Source: Treponema sp.
GTDB lineage: Bacteria > Spirochaetota > Spirochaetia > Treponematales > Treponemataceae
NCBI GenBank assembly: GCA_017613485.1
Contig: JAGADS010000155.1
Span: forward strand, 1-5,891
Direction of reading: 5' to 3'
DNA: 5,891 bases
Shown: positions 1 to 3,969 of the stretch, piece after piece
Layout of the letters: each line of letters begins with the position of its first letter
How positions within the stretch are numbered: position 1 is the first letter of the stretch
Position numbers and translations under genes: made by a program
Notes under the pieces: model-generated
Database searches by the model: none
What the model was told of the DNA's origin: nothing
Seen by the model: only the letters and a program-made list of their open reading frames with translations

Positions 1-491
1 ATCGCATCAGTAAACGAGACAGAATCCAACGAGCATGGCAAAGACGAGGTAACATACATTCCCGTAGGAACAGGCTTTTGCGGATCAAAGCACAAAGAAA
101 GCGTCAAGTTTTTCCTTCTATCAAATTCAATAGATGGACTTACCACCTCAGAAACAGAGACATATTCATTTTCGCCCTGTCCTTTATTCATCAGCCCAAG
201 AGTTATTTGTCCATTTCCAGACGGAACAGAGATAACAGCCTGTAAAGCAAGCCTTTTTTTCGATGATACTTTTGCGAGCATTGTCTGACGATGTTTGTCC
301 GAGAATTCAAAATACATTGTATTCTGTTTTGCAGGTTCTTTTATTGATGCATTTACCGCCTCTTTATTAAGTCCCATAAGGGGAACGCCCTGACAGATTA
401 CAATTGAGTCTCCCTTCTGCGCGGAGCATGCACATACACAGCTAATCAAAACCATAAGGATTGAGCTAAACAAAATCTTAAAATCTTTCAT
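1..491 (-). CDS. Partial CDS: secreted or lipoprotein-type hypothetical protein (N-terminal 163 residues)
   Basis: An open reading frame runs leftward from ATG at 491 off the left edge without a stop (163 full codons); its C-terminus is not in the window. The start is forced: an in-frame TAG lies at 503-501 and no other start codon lies between. Residues 1-24 look like a signal peptide: a short charged start (K2, K5), a hydrophobic stretch (about 6-19) and LISC at 15-18, which fits a lipobox with lipidated Cys18. The site is unusual because Cys20 and Cys22 follow, giving C-x-C-x-C. Cleavage by signal peptidase I after Ala24 is an alternative. The rest is soluble-looking with short alternating hydrophobic segments, perhaps beta-rich. 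I do not recognise the family. It diverges from the 537-944 gene across 45 bases and has no Shine-Dalgarno site. The reading frame is well supported; export is probable; function is unknown. Confidence 0.72.
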   Translation of the reverse strand, partial: MKDFKILFSSILMVLISCVCACSAQKGDSIVICQGVPLMGLNKEAVNASIKEPAKQNTMYFEFSDKHRQTMLAKVSSKKRLALQAVISVPSGNGQITLGLMNKGQGENEYVSVSEVVSPSIEFDRRKNLTLSLCFDPQKPVPTGMYVTSSLPCSLDSVSFTDA

Positions 492-497
492 AAGCCA

Positions 498-503
498 ATA
501 CTA
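498..503 (-). promoter_or_regulatory. Candidate -10 hexamer TAGTAT for the leftward lipoprotein-type gene (possible leaderless start)
   Basis: On the minus strand TAGTAT is followed by exactly 6 bases (TGGCTT) and then the ATG at 491, so transcription would begin at or next to the start codon. No convincing -35 box is seen at 16-18 bases. The hexamer alone is weak evidence in AT-rich DNA; it is listed because the same spacing recurs at three other starts in this window. Confidence 0.35.
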
Positions 504-524
504 CACTATTTTGAAAAAATACTC

Positions 525-530
525 TATACT
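525..530 (+). promoter_or_regulatory. Candidate -10 hexamer TATACT for the 537-944 gene (possible leaderless start)
   Basis: TATACT matches TATAAT at 5 of 6 positions and is followed by 6 bases (GTTTTC) and ATG at 537, which places the predicted transcription start on the A of the ATG. The -35 region 17 bases upstream (TACACT, 502-507) matches only 3 of 6. The gene has no Shine-Dalgarno sequence. The promoter would overlap that of the divergent gene at 491. Confidence 0.45.
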
Positions 531-536
531 GTTTTC

Positions 537-944
537 ATGTTAGCTTTGATTCCTCATAAAGATACAGTAAGTCTTTTATGCTCATCCTCGAAAAAAATCC
601 TTCTTGCCTACAATAACATCGAAAAACTTTCTGCAGTTCCTACTTTTCCTCTGTGGGCTTTTTTGGAGAAGCCTCTTGAAAAACCTTCTCTCATGACGAT
701 TCAATATTATAAAATCAAAGATGACAGACTTTTGTTTCCAGTTGATCTTATTGACGGTGGCAATATTATCCACACGGAAATCGTATTCGGAAAAATCAAC
801 AGGCACGATTCAGAAGAAATTCAAGTTCCAGAGATAAAAGAAAAGTTTCCAGTGACATCTCGCGTATTCAAGACAGGCAATGCAGTCTTTGAAAACAACA
901 GTTGGAAACTCTATGATGAGAAATGGTTTAAATGCAGTAAATGA
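537..944 (+). CDS. Hypothetical protein, 135 residues
   Basis: I do not recognise this protein. It is a compact, probably cytoplasmic 135-residue chain with no signal peptide, no membrane segment and no obvious catalytic motif. It has a proline-rich stretch around residues 35-51, a central part of alternating hydrophobic and polar residues suggesting beta structure, and an aromatic, basic C-terminus (W, Y, W and F followed by C-S-K). ATG 537 is the only reasonable start and lacks a Shine-Dalgarno site; a -10-like hexamer lies 6 bases before it. The gene diverges from the lipoprotein-type gene and converges on ilvN with 10 bases between the stops. A 74-codon frame on the opposite strand (582-806) is taken as its shadow, because this frame is longer and fills the gap between its neighbours. 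The coding call rests on length, position and promoter, not on homology. Confidence 0.68.
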   Translation: MLALIPHKDTVSLLCSSSKKILLAYNNIEKLSAVPTFPLWAFLEKPLEKPSLMTIQYYKIKDDRLLFPVDLIDGGNIIHTEIVFGKINRHDSEEIQVPEIKEKFPVTSRVFKTGNAVFENNSWKLYDEKWFKCSK

Positions 945-964
945 GACCTGTATCTCAGCTCATT
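940..964. terminator. Small inverted repeat at the convergent 3' ends of the 537-944 gene and ilvN
   Basis: AATGAG (940-945) pairs with CTCATT (959-964); alternatively TGAGA (942-946) pairs with TCTCA (953-957) around a 6-base loop. Each arm of the shorter hairpin contains the stop codon of one of the two converging genes. There is no T-tract on either side and the stems are short, so this is at best a weak bidirectional terminator. Confidence 0.25.
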
Positions 965-1446
965 ATCTTGTCGCCACGATCCATTGCTGTAAGACCGGAC
1001 TTTAAAAGCTCAAGAATGCCATAAGGCTCAAGCAGGCGGATAAGGGAAGAAATCTTGTCCTCGCTTCCTGTTGCCTCCACGATAAGGGCATTCTCTGACA
1101 CGTCTACAATATGGGCACGGAAAATATTGCATGTCTCTATGATTACGGCTCTTTTTTCTCCAGTTGCCTTTACCTTGATAAGTGCCATTTCCCTCTGTGT
1201 TGTCTCAGAAGGATTGCAGCGTTCAATTGAAATAACCTCAACAAGCTTGGAAAGCTGTTTTTCAATCTGCTCAAGAGTATATTCATCTCCGCTTCCTACA
1301 ATTGTCATGCGGGAACGTGCAGGGTCAGATGTCTCGCATACGGTAAGCGAGTCAATATTATATCCACGGCGACTAAAAAGGCCTGAAACGCGGCTCAATA
1401 CACCGGCATGATTCTCAACTAAAACAGAAAGCACATATTTTTCCAT
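955..1446 (-). CDS. ilvN: Acetolactate synthase small (regulatory) subunit
   Basis: This is the regulatory subunit of acetohydroxyacid synthase, which raises the activity of the catalytic subunit and confers valine feedback inhibition at the first common step of valine, leucine and isoleucine synthesis in the cytoplasm. It is 163 residues, the usual length of the single-unit form. An N-terminal ACT domain (about 3-78) opens with the family signature E-N-H-A-G-V-L-S-R at 11-19 and contains F-S-R-R-G-Y-N-I at 24-31. Asn12, Gly15 and Asn30 fall where E. coli IlvH has residues tied to valine sensitivity, so feedback inhibition is likely retained. The C-terminal domain (about 84-158) contains the usual T-G-S-E-D-K-I and L-L-E-P-Y-G-I stretches. 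The start is fixed by GGAGG 8 bases upstream. No ilvB, ilvC or leu gene is adjacent; the partner subunit must be elsewhere. ilvH is a synonym for this family. Confidence 0.96.
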   Translation of the reverse strand: MEKYVLSVLVENHAGVLSRVSGLFSRRGYNIDSLTVCETSDPARSRMTIVGSGDEYTLEQIEKQLSKLVEVISIERCNPSETTQREMALIKVKATGEKRAVIIETCNIFRAHIVDVSENALIVEATGSEDKISSLIRLLEPYGILELLKSGLTAMDRGDKIMS

Positions 1447-1454
1447 AAAAAGGT

Positions 1455-1459
1455 CCTCC
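1455..1459 (-). promoter_or_regulatory. Shine-Dalgarno site GGAGG of ilvN
   Basis: GGAGG on the minus strand lies 8 bases before the ilvN ATG. It confirms the start and shows that this organism uses classical Shine-Dalgarno initiation where a leader exists. Confidence 0.85.
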
Positions 1460-1470
1460 AGATTTTCTAT

Positions 1471-1499
1471 ACTATAGCAAAGAAACGGCTAAAAGTCAA
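1471..1499 (-). promoter_or_regulatory. Sigma-70-type promoter of ilvN
   Basis: On the minus strand, TTGACT (1499-1494) and TATAGT (1476-1471) are separated by 17 bases; each matches the consensus at 5 of 6 positions. Transcription should begin near 1464, giving a leader of about 18 bases that holds only the Shine-Dalgarno site, so there is no room for a leader-peptide attenuator. The promoter sits in the 64-base gap after murI, so ilvN can be expressed independently of the upstream genes. Confidence 0.75.
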
Positions 1500-1510
1500 A
1501 CTATGGAAGC

Positions 1511-2362
1511 CTATTCCAAAGCCACGACACCGCCCCACGGAATATTGAAATTTGAGCAAAGGGTGCGGTATTCCTCCTCATCCTTCTGGTTCTTGTAACC
1601 TGTGCAGAAGAACGTGCAGTCATCAGGAAGTCCACGCTGATTCAGGCCTGTCTCTGTATCATCCTTTGAAGCATTGACCTGACTTATTGAATCCTCAACT
1701 TTAATTGCCTGATTCACAACACCCTCACGGCTGTCCACAACCATGACACCATCACCTGCGGCTTCCTTTATATCAGATGCAATGTGGGTAAAATGTGTGC
1801 AGCCAAGGATTATCGTGTCACAGTCATTGGCACGGAAAAACTCGATTGCAGGCTTTACGGCAGAAAGGCGTTCTTCTTTTGTTGCATTGAAAAGGCTGTG
1901 CTCTATGAAATTGATTAAGTCCGGGTCTCCCCTGCTGAAAACCTGACAGTCACTTGCAAAATCTTTTTTCAGCCGTTCATTGTATGGATTTGAGACTGTG
2001 GCGTTTGTTGCAAGCAGTCCTATTCTTTTATTTTGTGTTACCCTTGAGGCAAGGCGAATGGCAGGAACAGTTCCAATTATCGGCAGCCTTGGGAAACGTG
2101 ACCTGAGCTCATCAAGTGCAGTTACTGAGATTGTATTGCATGCTATTACAAGAGAGCGTGGATTCCATTTTTTTACAATCAGCTCAATTGAACTTGCGGC
2201 AGATTCTATGACCTCTTCCTTGTTTTTTTGTCCGTACGGGAAATGTACAGTGTCTCCAAGATATACGCAGCGGGCTTCCGGCCTTTTTTTCTTTAATGCA
2301 AGCATGTAAGGAATACCGCCTGTACCGCTGTCAAGAAAAGCAAAATCTATGTATTCGTTCAT
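1511..2362 (-). CDS. murI: Glutamate racemase
   Basis: It interconverts L- and D-glutamate without a cofactor, supplying D-glutamate for peptidoglycan in the cytoplasm. Numbered from the ATG at 2362 it has 283 residues, slightly longer than the usual 260-275. The motifs are in order: D-S-G-T-G-G at 11-16, G-D-T-V-H-F-P-Y-G at 36-44, A-C-N-T at 74-77 (first catalytic Cys75) and G-C-T-H at 187-190 (second catalytic Cys188 with His190). All catalytic residues are present. The C-terminal region after about 222 is acidic and less conserved. Start choice: a TTG at 2398 in the same frame would add 12 residues and overlap the upstream zinc-ribbon gene. The ATG at 2362 puts the D-S-G motif at the family-typical distance from the N-terminus and has GGA 7 bases upstream (2372-2370). 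It follows the zinc-ribbon gene by 16 bases, so the two are probably cotranscribed. Confidence 0.95.
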   Translation of the reverse strand: MNEYIDFAFLDSGTGGIPYMLALKKKRPEARCVYLGDTVHFPYGQKNKEEVIESAASSIELIVKKWNPRSLVIACNTISVTALDELRSRFPRLPIIGTVPAIRLASRVTQNKRIGLLATNATVSNPYNERLKKDFASDCQVFSRGDPDLINFIEHSLFNATKEERLSAVKPAIEFFRANDCDTIILGCTHFTHIASDIKEAAGDGVMVVDSREGVVNQAIKVEDSISQVNASKDDTETGLNQRGLPDDCTFFCTGYKNQKDEEEYRTLCSNFNIPWGGVVALE

Positions 2363-2378
2363 CGATATATCCAAAAAA

Positions 2379-2657
2379 TCATCCGAATAGTGAGTCAAAG
2401 GCTTTCTTTGCCTTTTCGGCCTTATCGTTGCCCCGGGCAGAACCGTTCCACTGCCTTTTTATCTTAAAGCTGTCACAGAAATTCGCGCGTTCCTTGTCGG
2501 TCACTATCTCCTGCACTGTCTCATGGCAGTCGTAATGACTTCCTGGAGAATAATACTCACAGTTCCTGCATGAATGAAGATCGGCATGACAGACCGGACA
2601 CTCTGAATTTCGTGAAATTGTCTCAAATTCAACATTATTTCCGCATTTCCAACACAT
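2379..2657 (-). CDS. Small eight-cysteine zinc-ribbon protein
   Basis: This is a 92-residue protein with cysteines at 2, 5, 20, 23, 30, 33, 44 and 61. C-W-K-C (2-5) with C-P-V-C (20-23) forms a classical four-Cys zinc ribbon. C-R-N-C (30-33) with Cys44 and Cys61 could form a second site, within D-K-E-R-A-N-F-C (54-61). The C-terminus (about 72-92) is a charged, helical, basic tail. From memory, similar small proteins with the H-S-C-R-N-C and E-R-A-N-F-C pattern occur in treponemes and other bacteria without an established function; nucleic-acid or protein binding is a guess. The start is forced: an in-frame TAG lies at 2681-2679, and a later start would lose the first zinc ligand at residue 2. 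There is no Shine-Dalgarno site, but a strong promoter ends 6 bases before the ATG. It is the first gene of a cluster with murI and diverges from the pentapeptide-repeat operon. Confidence 0.85.
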   Translation of the reverse strand: MCWKCGNNVEFETISRNSECPVCHADLHSCRNCEYYSPGSHYDCHETVQEIVTDKERANFCDSFKIKRQWNGSARGNDKAEKAKKAFDSLFG

Positions 2658-2663
2658 AATTCC

Positions 2664-2692
2664 ATTGTAGCCATTTGACTAAATGATTTCAA
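2664..2692 (-). promoter_or_regulatory. Sigma-70-type promoter of the zinc-ribbon/murI cluster, predicted leaderless
   Basis: On the minus strand, TTGAAA (2692-2687), a 17-base spacer and TACAAT (2669-2664) each match the consensus at 5 of 6 positions. Exactly 6 bases (GGAATT) separate the -10 box from the ATG at 2657, so the expected transcription start is the A of the start codon. It interleaves with the rightward promoter at 2675-2703. Confidence 0.72.
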
Positions 2693-2703
2693 TAGCGTAA
2701 AGT
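2675..2703 (+). promoter_or_regulatory. Sigma-70-type promoter of the pentapeptide/hydrolase operon, predicted leaderless
   Basis: TTGACT (2675-2680) matches 5 of 6 and TAAAGT (2698-2703) matches 4 of 6, with a 17-base spacer. Six bases (ATAGAT) follow before ATG 2710, again putting the predicted transcript start on the ATG. Each of the two divergent promoters has its -35 box inside the other's spacer, so they should compete for polymerase. Confidence 0.65.
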
Positions 2704-2709
2704 ATAGAT

Positions 2710-3372
2710 ATGTATTTGTTCAGGAAATGTGAATACCCTGGATGCAATTCCTTTGCAATATCCAGAGTCAACCAGGAAAAAGATACTCTTGAAGACAGCA
2801 CTTTCTGTCTTAGGCACTGTCCGTCACCGGAGGAAGAATCATCTTCCATAATTCAATACATCATGTCGCACGATAAAATCATCAACTTGAATGCAGACGG
2901 TATTTCCCTTGACAATCTGGATTTTGGAAGCAAGAAATTCTACGGCTGCAATTTCCAGCACAGCTCATTCAACAACATTCATTCCAATATGTTGAGGGCA
3001 AGGATGTGCATGTTCGATTTCTCGACATTCAGTGACTGTGCATTTACACAGAGCAACATTCAGTTCTCCTCTTTTGCAGGAAGCAAGATTGTTCACGTGA
3101 CCTTTACAGGAAGTGACCTTATACACAATAACTTTAACGGAATAACGAGCTATCAGAGCAGCTTTGACGACAGCGACCTTTACAACAGCCGTTTCATAAA
3201 GGCGGTCTTGATTAATACCTCGATGATCAACTGCAATTTAAAGAAGGCGGCATTCTACGAGGCAGCACGGGAAGGAGTCTCATTCAAGCTGTCCAACACA
3301 AGGGAAGCATTGGTTGACAGGTCAAATACCGAGAGCAGTGCAGGCTTTGATGATGCAGGAGACGGAAAATGA
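2710..3372 (+). CDS. Pentapeptide-repeat protein with N-terminal Cys/His cluster
   Basis: A 220-residue protein with no signal peptide or membrane segment, probably cytoplasmic. Residues 7-37 hold Cys7, Cys12, Cys33, His36 and Cys37 (pattern C-x4-C ... C-x2-H-C), a likely metal-binding knuckle. From about 67 to 182 a hydrophobic residue, mostly Phe or Leu, recurs every five residues (67, 72, 77, 82, 87, then 102 to 142 and 152 to 182), with a few degenerate positions near 92, 97 and 147. This makes about 24 pentapeptides, or roughly six turns of a right-handed quadrilateral beta-helix. The tail (about 195-220) is acidic and probably flexible. The family includes gyrase-protecting DNA mimics and protein-interaction scaffolds, but nothing here assigns either role. 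The start is forced by an in-frame TAA at 2698-2700. It overlaps the hydrolase gene by 4 bases (ATGA), implying translational coupling. Confidence 0.88.
   Translation: MYLFRKCEYPGCNSFAISRVNQEKDTLEDSTFCLRHCPSPEEESSSIIQYIMSHDKIINLNADGISLDNLDFGSKKFYGCNFQHSSFNNIHSNMLRARMCMFDFSTFSDCAFTQSNIQFSSFAGSKIVHVTFTGSDLIHNNFNGITSYQSSFDDSDLYNSRFIKAVLINTSMINCNLKKAAFYEAAREGVSFKLSNTREALVDRSNTESSAGFDDAGDGK
3357..3361 (+). promoter_or_regulatory. Shine-Dalgarno site AGGAG of the hydrolase gene
   Basis: AGGAG inside the end of the pentapeptide gene lies 7 bases before ATG 3369. It fixes the start at the ATGA overlap and contrasts with the Shine-Dalgarno-less first gene of the same operon. Confidence 0.75.
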
Positions 3373-3968
3373 AAATATACTTTCATCTTTGTCTTGAGGA
3401 ATTCACCAACTCATATCTTGTTGTAAACGATGATCCTTCTGTGATGGAGGCAATCATAATTGACCCGGGAAAAATCTCAGGAAACATTATTTCCCAGATA
3501 GAGGAAGGCGGCTATAACCTGACGGGTGTTTTAATAACACATAACCATGAGAATCACGTGCACGGACTTTCTACACTTACAAAAATATATTCACCAAAGG
3601 TTTATGCAACAGACTACGAGGTTGAGGGAATAAAGACAGAGCTTATCCGTGGTGACGGCAAAATCAAGCTTGCAGGCTTTGACATCGATTACTATTCAGT
3701 GCAGGGACACTCCGCAGACAGCATGGTGTTCAAGATAGGAAACGTAATGTTCACAGGGGACACTATCACAGCTGGAGTTGTGGGAGATACATCGGGCACA
3801 TATTTCAAGAGGCTTTTGTGCTCCAATATAGACAACAAAATCCTGAACCAGAACGATGATCTTGTCCTCATGCCAGGCCACGGTCCGCCAACAACCGTAG
3901 CCTCTGAGCGATACTATAACCTTGACATAAGCGAGAACAGGAAATACACAGGAAACCAGGCGATTTGA
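3369..3968 (+). CDS. Metallo-beta-lactamase-fold hydrolase, glyoxalase II-like, with Asp-to-Asn change in the metal motif
   Basis: A 199-residue single-domain protein with the metallo-beta-lactamase fold; no signal peptide. Motifs in order: I-I-I-D-P-G at 29-34, T-H-N-H-E-N-H at 57-63, Q-G-H-S at 112-115, F-T-G-D-T at 128-132 and P-G-H-G-P at 169-173. The expected metal ligands His58, His60, His63, His114, Asp131 and His171 are present. The Asp that normally precedes the third His (HxHxDH) is Asn62, codon AAT. In glyoxalase II this Asp binds the second metal, so the site may hold one metal, have altered chemistry or be a divergent subfamily. The extra C-terminal substrate domain of true glyoxalase II is absent, so the small-hydrolase (YcbL-like) group fits better; the substrate is unknown. 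It is the second gene of the pentapeptide operon and its stop is one base from the chemoreceptor stop. Confidence 0.9.
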   Translation: MKIYFHLCLEEFTNSYLVVNDDPSVMEAIIIDPGKISGNIISQIEEGGYNLTGVLITHNHENHVHGLSTLTKIYSPKVYATDYEVEGIKTELIRGDGKIKLAGFDIDYYSVQGHSADSMVFKIGNVMFTGDTITAGVVGDTSGTYFKRLLCSNIDNKILNQNDDLVLMPGHGPPTTVASERYYNLDISENRKYTGNQAI

Positions 3969-3969
3969 A

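Noticed and set aside
511..516. TTGAAA as the -35 box for the 537-944 gene
   Set aside because: It lies only 8 bases before the TATACT -10 candidate, far too close for sigma-70 spacing.
582..806. Leftward 74-codon frame inside the 537-944 gene
   Set aside because: Shorter than the opposing frame and without a supported promoter or motif; judged a shadow, though neither frame has a homology call.
2363..2398. Upstream TTG start for murI adding 12 residues
   Set aside because: It would overlap the zinc-ribbon gene, has no well-placed Shine-Dalgarno site, and moves the D-S-G motif too far from the N-terminus; ATG 2362 fits better.
1055..2535. Rightward frames opposite ilvN, murI and the zinc-ribbon gene
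   Set aside because: They are antisense to confidently identified genes, with no protein motifs of their own.
2504..2692. Leftward 62-codon frame overlapping the zinc-ribbon gene and its promoter
   Set aside because: It starts upstream of the predicted transcription start and overlaps the zinc-ribbon frame with its clear Cys pattern.
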